Source of the DNA: Nonomuraea harbinensis
GTDB lineage: Bacteria; Actinomycetota; Actinomycetes; Streptosporangiales; Streptosporangiaceae
Assembly: GCF_019396385.1 (NCBI RefSeq)
Contig: NZ_JAHKRN010000008.1
Span: 62,001-126,000, forward strand
Direction of reading: 5' to 3'
Length of the DNA stretch: 64,000 nt
Numbering within the stretch: position 1 is the stretch's first letter; each line of letters starts with the position of its first letter. Below are positions 25,562 to 33,599 of the stretch, piece by piece. The notes under the pieces are model-generated. The model did not search any database. It worked only from the letters and a program-made list of their open reading frames with translations, and was not told where the DNA came from. The translations under genes were made by a program, and so were the position numbers.

Positions 25562-26700
25562 CCCCCGACTGTACGGGCCGGGCCCAGCATCTCCCACCAG
25601 GTGTCGACGGCGGGGATGTCCACGGTGTCGACGGCCTCACCGGGCCTGGGCACCACGAAAGGCACGTCACGTGCCTTGGCCTCGTGCCACAGCCGGTCGA
25701 CCGGCTCGGCCCACGGGTGCGGCGCCAGCGTGAACGTCGCCCAGTGCACCGGCAGCATCAGCCTCCCGCCGAGGTCGACGGTGGCCGTCACCGCCTCCTC
25801 CGGGGTCATGTGGATGTCCGGCCAGGACGGGCTGTAGGCGCCGATCGGCATGATCGTCAGGTCGAACGGCCCGTGGGCGGCGCCGATGCCCCGGTAGCCC
25901 TGGAAGTATCCCGAGTCGCCCGCGTAGAAGACCCGCCTGGCGGCCCCGGCCACCACCCACGACCCCCACAGCGTGTCGTTGCGGGTGAACGACCGGCCGG
26001 AGAAGTGGCGGGCGGCGGTGGCCGTGAACCGCAGCCCGGCCACCTCCGCCTCCTCGTCCCAGTCGAGCTCGATGATCCGGTACGCCGGCACGCCCCAGAG
26101 CTCCAGATGGGCGCCGATGCCCAGAGGGACCAGGAACGGCGCCTTCTGGGTGTGGGTGAGCGCACGCACCGTGGCCATGTCGAGATGGTCGTAGTGGTCG
26201 TGCGAGATCACCACGGCGTCGACCTGGGGCAGCCCGCCGATCGGCACCGGCACCGGATGATGCCGCTTCGGCCCGACCAGCTGCGACGGAGACGGCCGCC
26301 GGCTCCACACCGGGTCGAGCAGCACCCGCCTGCCCTCGATCTCCACCAGCGTCGAGGCGTGCCCGTACCAGGTCGCGCGCAGCCCGCCGGCAGCGGGCTC
26401 ACCGGACGGCGGCGCCAGCACCGGGACGGGGCCGGGCGGCCGGCGCAGCTCCTTGTTCCTGAGCAGCCCGGCGATCGCGCCGACCGGCGGCGCGGTCATC
26501 AACGTGACCGGTTCCGGCATCCGGTTGAAGAAGACACCGTCACGGAACTGCGGCGAGCGCCGCATCCGGCCCGCTCGGACCGGCCCGGAGCCCAGGGGCC
26601 GCAGCCCCAGCTCCGCGGGCACCCGGCGCAGCGCCCAGCCCGCGGCCGCCAGGACCGCGCCACCCGCCAGCACGCGCCGTGCCGTCCGGAAACCCGCCAT
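25558..26700 (-). CDS. Metallo-beta-lactamase-fold hydrolase (NAPE-PLD-like) with N-terminal anchor
   Basis: 380 residues from ATG 26700, which has AGGGGG upstream; GTG 26706 is possible. An N-terminal hydrophobic helix (VLAGGAVLAAAGWAL) could anchor it. The zinc motif is SHDHYDHLD, with other ligands in ATAARHFSGR, FYAGDSGYF and LPVHWATF. The order LDPVWSRRPSP and MPIGAYSPSW is characteristic of the NAPE-hydrolysing phospholipase D group. It may act on a phospholipid or another phosphodiester. Stop overlaps the pirin start. Confidence 0.82.
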   Translation of the reverse strand: MAGFRTARRVLAGGAVLAAAGWALRRVPAELGLRPLGSGPVRAGRMRRSPQFRDGVFFNRMPEPVTLMTAPPVGAIAGLLRNKELRRPPGPVPVLAPPSGEPAAGGLRATWYGHASTLVEIEGRRVLLDPVWSRRPSPSQLVGPKRHHPVPVPIGGLPQVDAVVISHDHYDHLDMATVRALTHTQKAPFLVPLGIGAHLELWGVPAYRIIELDWDEEAEVAGLRFTATAARHFSGRSFTRNDTLWGSWVVAGAARRVFYAGDSGYFQGYRGIGAAHGPFDLTIMPIGAYSPSWPDIHMTPEEAVTATVDLGGRLMLPVHWATFTLAPHPWAEPVDRLWHEAKARDVPFVVPRPGEAVDTVDIPAVDTWWEMLGPARTVGG

Positions 26701-26760
26701 GCTCACACCCCCTGGAAAACGTCCTCCCGCGTCAACCCGGCGGGAGAGCCCCGATGTTCC

Positions 26761-26775
26761 CTATCGGTACGATAG
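26761..26775. promoter_or_regulatory. CTATCG-GTA-CGATAG inverted repeat
   Basis: Perfect 6-bp arms with a 3-base centre, in the 125-base gap upstream of the MBL-pirin operon and downstream of the DUF3152 gene. It is the only A/T-containing palindrome in the gap, so it may be an operator. Low confidence. Confidence 0.35.
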
Positions 26776-26825
26776 ATCGCGGAAGATCGGAGCGCGCCGA
26801 CCGCACCGCCGCCGTGCTCTCCACG

Positions 26826-27488
26826 TCAACGCTCCTCGCGGCCACGCTCCGGGTGCGGCCACGGGTTCGGGCGGCAGCCGTGCAACGACTTCGACTGCTG
26901 CGCCATCACCGGCGCGAGCCGGCCGCGTCTCGGGCACCTGGCGTGGCGGTGGCCGAGCGCGTGCCCCACCTCGTGGTTGATCAGATACCGGCGGTAGGCG
27001 GCCAGGTCGCCGCCGTACTGCGGGACGCCCTCGGCCCAGCGGCGCGCGTTGATGACCGAGCGGGAGCCGTTCCAGCAGGACAGGTCGCCGCTGGTCCGCA
27101 GCGGCACGCACTCGCGGTCGGTGAGCTTCGGGCTGGACAGCGCGACCCGCAACCGCACCGGCGGCCCGTCCACCCGCCGGAACCGGCCCCAGCCGCGCGG
27201 GTCGTTGAGCGTCCTGTGCACCTCCGCCGCGAACGCCCGCGTCCCGAACGGCAGCCCCCGCTCGACCTCCACCAGGTAGCGGATCACCTTCCCCCGTCCC
27301 CGCCTCGCCATCGCGCCGCCCGGGACCACCTCGTACCTCCCCGACGCCCGCCGCGGCACCTCGGGCTCCGCACGCGGCGGCGCGCTCGGCGGCGGCGCGC
27401 TCGTCCCCGGAGGAGACGGCGGAGGCTTCGACGGGACCGACACGGCACACCCCGCCACCACGACGAGCAGCACCACCAACGCGCGCAA
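26826..27488 (-). CDS. DUF3152 secreted zinc-protease-like protein
   Basis: 220 residues. A lipoprotein-type signal (VVLLVVVAGCAVS) is followed by a proline-rich linker and the DUF3152 domain. The metal motif HEVGHALGHRHARCP is a zincin-like HExxHxxGxxH signature, and LAPVMAQQSKSLHGC is a Met-turn with a conserved cysteine. It is probably an extracytoplasmic metallopeptidase. Length and order fit the family. Confidence 0.8.
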   Translation of the reverse strand: MRALVVLLVVVAGCAVSVPSKPPPSPPGTSAPPPSAPPRAEPEVPRRASGRYEVVPGGAMARRGRGKVIRYLVEVERGLPFGTRAFAAEVHRTLNDPRGWGRFRRVDGPPVRLRVALSSPKLTDRECVPLRTSGDLSCWNGSRSVINARRWAEGVPQYGGDLAAYRRYLINHEVGHALGHRHARCPRRGRLAPVMAQQSKSLHGCRPNPWPHPERGREER

Positions 27489-27599
27489 CGACGCCTCCCC
27501 ACGACCACACGCGGGGGAGGTCCCGGATCGTACCCACGACGGTCACCCCCGTACCGGCACCCGGCCACACCGCCAGCCCTCAGGGAACCAGGGCTGGGG

Positions 27600-28958
27600 T
27601 CAGTGGAGCCGGGGGTGGTACGGGCGGAGGTCGAGGGGTGGATTCTCGCCCAGTGCCAGTCCGGCCGCCACCTGCCCGGTGAAAGGGCCTGCTGTCAGGC
27701 CGTACGCGCCCAGGCCTGTAGCCACGATCACCCGGTCGTTCACCGGTCCGATGAGCGGCGGGCCCGGCGCGTGCACCGGCCGCAACCCCACCCTGGTCTC
27801 CGTCACCGTCGCTTCGGAGAGGCCGGGCGCCACCCGGAGGCCCGCACGGAGCACCTCGTCCAGGCCGCCCATGGTGACCCGCGGCGCGAACCCCACGTCC
27901 TCGATCGTCGCCCCCACCACCACCCGCGAGCCCGGGAACCCCAGCAGGTACGGCCCGACGTGGGGCAGCACGATCGGCCACCCCGAGGTGTCCACGCCCT
28001 CCAGCGTCACGTGCACGATCTGCCCCCGGCGCGGGAACACCGGCAGTTCCACTCCGAGCCCCCGGCACACCTCCCCGCTCCACGCCCCGGCGGCCACGAT
28101 CACCACGTCGGCCTCGACCAGCGTCCCCTCACCGCCCACCCCCGGCTCGTCCCCGTACGGTGAGCGAGGTTCGGGTGGGGTGCCCGCCGTAAGCGTGGCC
28201 TCCGGCTCGTCCCCGTACGGTGATCGGGGTTCGGGTGGGGCGCCTGCGGCGGCGTCGCGGGCGGCCCCGTACGGAGATGCCTCGGACGCCGGATGCGTTC
28301 CGTGCGCGGAAGGCGGATCTTGGGGGGAACCCGGGGTGGCCTGACGCCAGGATTCCCGGTCGCCCGGAGCCCCGGACACCCCCGTGACGCGCCCGCGGGA
28401 GTCCGCCTCACGGACCTCGCGCACCAGCACCCCGCCGTCCGAGGTGAGCGTCGCCGTGCCCGTACGCAGCTCCGCCCCCTGCCGGAGGGCCGCGCGCAGG
28501 AGGGCGTCCCGCACCGCCCGCCCGTCCACGCGCGCCGCGCCCGGCACCACGAGCGCGCTCAGGTCCTCCGCCAGGGGAGGGAACAGGGCGGACGGCGCCG
28601 CCACGTCCACCACGTCCCCCATCTCCGGCGCCTCCGCGTGCCGCCGGGCCAGCAGGGCGCGCACCGGCTCCAGGTCGGAGGGCTCGCCGGCGACCAGGAG
28701 CGCGCCCACCCGCGCGTACCCCGGGGACTCGCCGAGTGACGACACCAGCCCCGGGTAGTGGCGGGCGCCCTCGCGGGTCAGCCGGTACCAGTCCTCGTCG
28801 TCCGGATGGTCCACCCACGGGCACACGATCCCGGCCCCCGCCTGGGTGGCCTGCCCCGGGTACGCCCCGTCCACCACCGTCACCGGCACGCCGCGCCCGC
28901 TCAGCCGGTGAGCCGCGGCGGCCCCGACGATGCCACTCCCGATGACCACGACACGCAT
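27600..28958 (-). CDS. FAD-dependent D-amino acid oxidase/dehydrogenase-like protein (DAO family)
   Basis: 452 residues. FAD motif VVVIGSGIVGAAAAHRL at the N-terminus, AGAGIVCPWVDHP as in DadA-like dehydrogenases, and the C-terminal GLRPVHAPGPPLIGPV and ATGLGAYGLTAGP segments. About 90 residues (roughly 190-280) interrupt the FAD domain with low-complexity sequence, including two nearly identical copies of PPEPRSPYGDEP. The family deaminates D-amino acids or related amines. The enzyme core on either side looks intact, so it may still work with the insertion as a surface loop. Confidence 0.82.
   Translation of the reverse strand: MRVVVIGSGIVGAAAAHRLSGRGVPVTVVDGAYPGQATQAGAGIVCPWVDHPDDEDWYRLTREGARHYPGLVSSLGESPGYARVGALLVAGEPSDLEPVRALLARRHAEAPEMGDVVDVAAPSALFPPLAEDLSALVVPGAARVDGRAVRDALLRAALRQGAELRTGTATLTSDGGVLVREVREADSRGRVTGVSGAPGDRESWRQATPGSPQDPPSAHGTHPASEASPYGAARDAAAGAPPEPRSPYGDEPEATLTAGTPPEPRSPYGDEPGVGGEGTLVEADVVIVAAGAWSGEVCRGLGVELPVFPRRGQIVHVTLEGVDTSGWPIVLPHVGPYLLGFPGSRVVVGATIEDVGFAPRVTMGGLDEVLRAGLRVAPGLSEATVTETRVGLRPVHAPGPPLIGPVNDRVIVATGLGAYGLTAGPFTGQVAAGLALGENPPLDLRPYHPRLH
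28143..28244 (-). repeat. 60-bp-period coding duplication in the DAO-family gene
   Basis: A 42-bp core at 28143-28184 and 28203-28244 is almost identical, with a 60-bp period equal to 20 codons. A third partial copy of the SPYG part lies near 28265. It lies in frame in an insertion. Both copies contain the palindrome CCGTACGG. Confidence 0.8.
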
Positions 28959-28992
28959 GCCCCCATGATCCCATCCGGGTTAACGTCGGAGG

Positions 28993-30201
28993 ATGACAGT
29001 CGTACTCATCGGCACCCTCGACACCAAGGGCGAGGAATACGGATGGCTGCGCGACCGGCTGACCGAGCTGGGCCAGGAAGTCGTGGTGATCGACGCGGGC
29101 ACCGGAGACCCGGGCGTGCCGTACCCCGTCGACCACCCGAACGACCGGGTCGCGGCCGCCGCCGGCGCCGACCTGGAAGCCCTGCGCGCGGCCGGTGACC
29201 GGGGGGCGACGGTCACCGCGATGGGCGAGGGCGCGGCGGCGGTGCTGGAAGAGCTGCACGCGGCGGGGCGGGTCTCCGCCGTCCTGGCCGTGGGCGGCAG
29301 CGGCGGGTCGTCGATCGCCGCGAGGGCCGTCCGCGACCTGCCGATCGGCCTGCCCAAGCTGATCGTCTCCACCATGGCGTCCGGCGACGTGTCCCCGTAC
29401 GTGGGAGCGAAGGACGTCACGCTCATGTACAGCGTCGTCGACATCGCGGGCGTCAACCGGCTGTCCCGGGCGATCCTCGGCAACGCCGCCGCCGCGGCCG
29501 CCGGGATGGCCGCCGCCTACCGGGAGCAGCGGGCCGCCGAGGGCGACCGGCCGCTCGTCGGGGCCACCATGTTCGGGGTGACCACGCCCGCCGTCGACGC
29601 CGCCCGCGAGCGGCTGCGCGAGCTCGGGTACGAGGTGCTGGTGTTCCACGCCACCGGGGCCGGCGGCCGCGCCATGGAAGGGCTCGCCGCAAGCGGCATG
29701 CTCGCCGGGGTGCTCGACCTGACCACCACCGAGCTGGCCGACGACCTGGTGGGGGGCGTGCTGTCGGCCGGGCCCGACCGGCTGACCGCCGCCGGACGGC
29801 ACGGCGTGCCGCAGGTGGTCGCGCCCGGAGCCCTCGACATGGTCAACTTCGGGCCGCGCGACACCGTCCCCGAGCGGTTCGGCCGCCGCAACCTGTACGT
29901 ACACAACCCCACGGTGACCCTCATGCGCACCACCCCGGAGGAGATGGCCGAGCTGGGCCGCAGGGTGGCGGCCAAGCTGGCCGGGGCGAGCGGGCCGGCC
30001 GAGCTGTTCGTGCCGCTCAAGGGGGTGTCCGCGCTCGACGCCGAGGGCATGCCCTTCCACGACCCGGAGGCGGACGGGGCCTGCTTCGCCGCCCTTGCGT
30101 CCTTCCCCTCGACCGTGCGGCTCGACCTGCACATCAACGACCCGGAGTTCGGGCGGGCGATGGCCGACCGGCTCCACGAGATGATCGGAGGCAAGCGGTG
30201 A
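28993..30201 (+). CDS. Tm-1-like ATP-binding domain protein (UPF0261)
   Basis: 402 residues, full length. The first half matches the Tm-1 N-domain ([31 protein letters not shown]), the second the YMFGVTT-type half ([32 protein letters not shown]). Plant Tm-1 binds ATP and tobamovirus replicase; bacterial members have no settled role. A TAACGT box seven bases from the ATG suggests a leaderless message. It overlaps the next gene by GTGA, matching the two-domain architecture that is one polypeptide in plants. Confidence 0.82.
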   Translation: MTVVLIGTLDTKGEEYGWLRDRLTELGQEVVVIDAGTGDPGVPYPVDHPNDRVAAAAGADLEALRAAGDRGATVTAMGEGAAAVLEELHAAGRVSAVLAVGGSGGSSIAARAVRDLPIGLPKLIVSTMASGDVSPYVGAKDVTLMYSVVDIAGVNRLSRAILGNAAAAAAGMAAAYREQRAAEGDRPLVGATMFGVTTPAVDAARERLRELGYEVLVFHATGAGGRAMEGLAASGMLAGVLDLTTTELADDLVGGVLSAGPDRLTAAGRHGVPQVVAPGALDMVNFGPRDTVPERFGRRNLYVHNPTVTLMRTTPEEMAELGRRVAAKLAGASGPAELFVPLKGVSALDAEGMPFHDPEADGACFAALASFPSTVRLDLHINDPEFGRAMADRLHEMIGGKR

Positions 30202-31019
30202 ACCGGCAGACAGTGCTCGAACGGCTCCACGCGACCGTCGCGGAGGGCAGGCCGGTGATCGGCGCGGGCGCGGGCACCGGGCTGTCCGCCAAGTGCGCGG
30301 AGTCCGGCGGCGTCGACCTGATCATCATCTACAACTCCGGCCGCTACCGGATGGCCGGGCGCGGCTCGCTCGCCGGGCTGCTCCCGTACGGCGACGCCAA
30401 CCAGATCGTGGTCGAGATGGCCGCCGAGGTGCTGCCCGTGGTGAAGGACACCCCGGTGCTGGCCGGGGTCTGCGGCACCGACCCGTTCCGGGTCATGCCG
30501 CGCTTCCTCGACCAGCTCAAGGCCATGGGATTCGCCGGCGTGCAGAACTTCCCGACGGTCGGTCTGTACGACGGCGTGTTCCGGCAGAACCTGGAGGAGA
30601 CCGGCATGGGGTACGACCTCGAGGTCGAGATGGTCAGGCTGGCGCGCGAGCGGGAGCTGGTGACGGCGCCGTACGTGTTCGACGAGGACCAGGCGCGGGC
30701 CATGACCGAGGCCGGGGCCGACGTGCTCGTGCCGCATGTCGGGCTGACCACCAAGGGCAGCATCGGCGCCGGCACCTCGCTCACCCTCGACGAGGCCGTG
30801 ACCCGCGTGCAGGCGATGCGCGACGCGGCCGTCGCCGTCCGGCCCGACGTCCTCGTCCTGTGTCACGGCGGGCCGATCGCCGAGCCGCAGGACGCCCAGC
30901 ACGTGCTCGCGCGCACCAAGGGCGTGGCCGGCTTCTTCGGCGCGTCCTCCGTCGAGCGCCTGCCCACCGAGCGGGCCATCACCGAGCAGGTCGCCGCCTT
31001 CAAGAACCTGGAGATCTGA
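30198..31019 (+). CDS. Phosphoenolpyruvate hydrolase-family TIM-barrel protein
   Basis: 273 residues. Motifs of the family are [44 protein letters not shown] and FPTVGLYDG. It corresponds to the C-terminal TIM barrel fused to the Tm-1 domain in plants and is predicted to act on PEP-like or other small substrates. Start and stop overlap both neighbours (GTGA and TGATG), so the trio is translated together. Confidence 0.8.
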   Translation: MNRQTVLERLHATVAEGRPVIGAGAGTGLSAKCAESGGVDLIIIYNSGRYRMAGRGSLAGLLPYGDANQIVVEMAAEVLPVVKDTPVLAGVCGTDPFRVMPRFLDQLKAMGFAGVQNFPTVGLYDGVFRQNLEETGMGYDLEVEMVRLARERELVTAPYVFDEDQARAMTEAGADVLVPHVGLTTKGSIGAGTSLTLDEAVTRVQAMRDAAVAVRPDVLVLCHGGPIAEPQDAQHVLARTKGVAGFFGASSVERLPTERAITEQVAAFKNLEI

Positions 31020-31426
31020 TGCTCATCAATCCCGACGCGGTCCCGACGATGACGTTCGGCTGGGGCTCGATCAAGTGGTTCGTCACTCCGTCGGCGATCG
31101 CCGGCGCGGGCAGCACCCTGGGCGAGGTCATCGTCAACCCCGGCATGGGCCACGCCCGCCACAACCACCCGGACGCCGAGGAGGTCCTGTACGTGATCTC
31201 CGGCGAGGCCCGCCAGATGGTGGGCGACGGCGAGGAGTTCCCGATCCGCGAGGGCGACGCCGTGCACATCCCGGCGGGCGTCTACCATTCGACGTTCAAC
31301 ACGACCTGGCGCCCGCTCCGCCTGATCGTCACCTACACGCCGGGCGGCGAGGAGAAGGCCCTGGAAGCCGCCCCCGACTTCCACCTCCACCAGGCGGGGG
31401 ACATCCCCGCCTGGCGCCCCGCCTGA
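31019..31426 (+). CDS. Small single-domain cupin
   Basis: 135 residues from the ATG in a TGATG overlap. Cupin motif 1 is HARHNHPDAEEVLYVISG and motif 2 is EGDAVHIPAGVYHSTFN, giving the three His and one Glu metal site. It may be an isomerase or ligand-binding protein serving the pathway of the two upstream genes. Its reaction cannot be deduced. Confidence 0.8.
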   Translation: MLINPDAVPTMTFGWGSIKWFVTPSAIAGAGSTLGEVIVNPGMGHARHNHPDAEEVLYVISGEARQMVGDGEEFPIREGDAVHIPAGVYHSTFNTTWRPLRLIVTYTPGGEEKALEAAPDFHLHQAGDIPAWRPA

Positions 31427-31441
31427 CCGCCGCGGGAAACA

Positions 31442-31464
31442 CCGCGGGACTCACCGTCCCGCGG
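31442..31464. terminator. Hairpin between convergent cupin and pemK genes
   Basis: CCGCGGGAC-TCACC-GTCCCGCGG, a perfect 9-bp stem with a 5-base loop, overlaps the pemK stop. It could terminate transcription from both sides. A second CCGCGGG lies just before it. Confidence 0.55.
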
Positions 31465-31882
31465 CCCACCCGTACGTCCTCATCAGCAGCGCGGCCAGCC
31501 GCGTGAACCGGTCGGCGTCGAGCACCGCGCCCTCGCGCCGGATGTCGTCCTCGTCCAGCTCGAACACCCGGTCCAGCCGGACGTACGAGGTCTTGCCGTC
31601 GCGGCCCCAGGCGCCCAGTTCGTACCAGTCGGGGCCGTCGTCGCCCCGGCTGGACAGCATCATGCCCAGCAGCCTGCGCCCGCTCCGGCCCACCACGAGC
31701 AGCGGCCGGTCCTTGCCCCGCGACGGGTCCTCCTCGTACGGCACCCAGGCCCACACGATCTCGCCTGGGTCGGCGAGCCCGTCGAGGTCGGGCGAGTAGG
31801 CCAGCGTGGCGGCCTCCCGCAGGGACCGCACCTCCCGCACGGCGCCCCTGACGGGCCGCGGGTCCTCTCCGATATCACGCAC
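31451..31882 (-). CDS. PemK/MazF-family toxin-like protein, no adjacent antitoxin
   Basis: 143 residues. The MazF-type core is IVWAWVPYEEDPSRGKDRPLLVV, followed by WYELGAWGRDGKTSYVRLDRVF and a C-terminal helix. MazF proteins cleave RNA. No antitoxin-sized ORF lies on either side, and the 30-residue N-terminal extension before GEIVW is not typical of free toxins. It may be a domesticated member; activity is unknown. Confidence 0.7.
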   Translation of the reverse strand: MRDIGEDPRPVRGAVREVRSLREAATLAYSPDLDGLADPGEIVWAWVPYEEDPSRGKDRPLLVVGRSGRRLLGMMLSSRGDDGPDWYELGAWGRDGKTSYVRLDRVFELDEDDIRREGAVLDADRFTRLAALLMRTYGWAAGR

Positions 31883-31937
31883 CCGCGGATTCTACGGGCC
31901 GCCCCGCCCGCCCAGCACCCGCGGTCACACCGGATCG

Positions 31938-32729
31938 TCAGAGGCGCGCTCTCGCCAGCCGGGTGACGGCGGCGAAGCGGGCCAGCTCATCGGGGGCGGG
32001 ATCCTCGGTGAGCAGGCCCAGCGCCACGAGCCTGAACGCCAGCGCGCGGGCGAGCCAGCGCGGCGCGTCCTCGCCGATGGCGTCCACCAGGTCCGGTTCG
32101 GCGTCGTGGTAGAGGAGGGCGTCCGCGACGACGATCGCGTCCGCGTAAGGGGCGGGCCGCCAGTAGGGGGAGAAGTCGATCACCGCGGGCGGGCTGCCCC
32201 GGTGGAAGAGCACGTTGCCCGTCAGGTCGCCGTGCACGAGCTGGGCGGGCGCGGCGACCGGCGCGAGCGGGCCGAGCAACTCGGCCAGCATCGGCCCGGC
32301 GTCCCCCCGGAGCGCGACGTCCGCCTCCTGCCACGCCACCCGGTCCGCGACGGCCCACGGGTGTACGCGCCGGTCCAGCAGATCGGGGCGCGGCACGTCC
32401 CGCAACGCCGCGTGGAAGGCCCGGCCGACCGCCAGCAGCGACGCCCACCTCCTGGTTCCCGTCCGGCCGGGGAGGAGCTCGGACGCCGTCCACCCGCCGA
32501 CCACGTACGTGCCGGAACCGGCCCTGATCGGCCGGGGGACGCGGAAGGACACCGACGGCGGCAGGCGCTCGAACAACCCGGCGCTCCACTCGGCCTCCTC
32601 GCGGCCGTCGACCGGCTTCAGCACCGCGCCGCCGACCCGTACGGCGCGGCCCTCACCACCGGGCAGCGGTTCGGGGACGCCGGAAAGGCCGAATGCGGCG
32701 AGCACGCCCGCGGGCGGTAGGACCGTCAT
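31938..32729 (-). CDS. TIGR02569-family protein (aminoglycoside phosphotransferase-like fold)
   Basis: 263 residues. The kinase-like core shows the Brenner motif QLVHGDLTGNVLFH (catalytic Asp) and VIDFSPYWRPAPYADAIVV (metal Asp). This matches an actinobacterial family of APH-like small kinases with no assigned substrate. The N-lobe is compressed (AVRVGGAVLKPVD). Divergent from the thioesterase gene. Confidence 0.75.
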   Translation of the reverse strand: MTVLPPAGVLAAFGLSGVPEPLPGGEGRAVRVGGAVLKPVDGREEAEWSAGLFERLPPSVSFRVPRPIRAGSGTYVVGGWTASELLPGRTGTRRWASLLAVGRAFHAALRDVPRPDLLDRRVHPWAVADRVAWQEADVALRGDAGPMLAELLGPLAPVAAPAQLVHGDLTGNVLFHRGSPPAVIDFSPYWRPAPYADAIVVADALLYHDAEPDLVDAIGEDAPRWLARALAFRLVALGLLTEDPAPDELARFAAVTRLARARL

Positions 32730-32798
32730 ATCTCCGATCTTCGCCGCCTCGCGAGGATGTTCAAGAGCCGGGCACGACCTGGCCCGGCGGCCCTCCTC

Positions 32799-32804
32799 TA
32801 GAAT
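32799..32804 (+). promoter_or_regulatory. -10 box of a likely leaderless thioesterase transcript
   Basis: TAGAAT ends eight bases before the GTG start and no ribosome binding site is present, the usual arrangement for actinobacterial leaderless genes. No good -35 is seen. Confidence 0.5.
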
Positions 32805-32812
32805 CTCGTTCT

Positions 32813-33565
32813 GTGACGTCCCCGTTCTTCACCTCCCAAGGCGCCGAGTTCGTCCCGGCCGCCCACGCGCACAGCCCCTGGTCCCCGGGCATGCTGCACG
32901 GCCGCCTGCTCGGCGGGCTGGCGGCCCGCGCCATCGAGTCCCGCTACGCCGACCCCGACCTGCACGTCGCCCGGCTCACCGTCGACCTGTTCCGCAACAG
33001 CCCGATGCTGCCGGTCACGGTCGAGACCGCGCTCGTCAGGGACGGGCGGCGGATCCGGGTGGCCGACGCGACGATCCGCACCGAGCAGGGAGTGATCGGC
33101 CGCGTGAGCGCCGTCCTGCTGCGCACCAGCGAGCAGCCGGAGAACCAGCCGGTGCTCACCGACCCGTGGGACGAGACCCCGCCCGACGGCCCCCCGGAGC
33201 CCTCGACGGGCTGGGAGCCGCCGTTCGAGATGTGGTGGGTGCCCGGCCAACGGCGGTTGTGGATGCGCGAGGACCGCCCGCTCGTCGACGACGAGAAGCT
33301 CACCCCGATCGTGCGCACGGCCCTCGCCGGCGACTTCGCCAGCCCGCTCACCTCCATGGCCGAGGGCGGCGTCGCCTTCATCAACGCCGACTACACGCTC
33401 ACCCTCGCCCGGATGCCCGGGAGCGAGCTGATCGGCATGGAGGCCACCGGCCGGGTCGCCGCCGCCGGCGTCGCCACCGGCCAGGTCACCCTGCACGACA
33501 CCACCGGCCCGTTCGGGTTCTGCGTGGTCACCGCCCTGGCCAACCCGGTGCCGCTGCGCGGCTGA
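32813..33565 (+). CDS. Acyl-CoA thioesterase-like hotdog protein
   Basis: 250 residues from GTG 32813. Tandem hotdog halves: the first with SPGMLHGRLLGGLAARAIE and VARLTVDLFRNSPM, the second with LTSMAEGGVAFINADYTLTLARMPG and GVATGQVTLHDTTGPFGF. This double-hotdog layout fits acyl-CoA thioesterase/TesB-like proteins of actinobacteria. Cytoplasmic; substrate chain length unknown. The stop TGA lies in a duplicated 24-bp segment. Confidence 0.75.
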   Translation: MTSPFFTSQGAEFVPAAHAHSPWSPGMLHGRLLGGLAARAIESRYADPDLHVARLTVDLFRNSPMLPVTVETALVRDGRRIRVADATIRTEQGVIGRVSAVLLRTSEQPENQPVLTDPWDETPPDGPPEPSTGWEPPFEMWWVPGQRRLWMREDRPLVDDEKLTPIVRTALAGDFASPLTSMAEGGVAFINADYTLTLARMPGSELIGMEATGRVAAAGVATGQVTLHDTTGPFGFCVVTALANPVPLRG

Positions 33566-33599
33566 TCAGGCGGGTCGCTGCGCGGCTGATCAGGCGGGC
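33552..33599. repeat. 24-bp tandem duplication spanning two convergent stop codons
   Basis: CGCTGCGCGGCTGATCAGG plus CGGGT/C occurs twice head to tail (33552-33575, 33576-33599), differing at the last base. Each copy carries TGATCA, which is a stop on both strands. The upstream gene stops in the first copy, gnd stops in the second. Confidence 0.85.
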
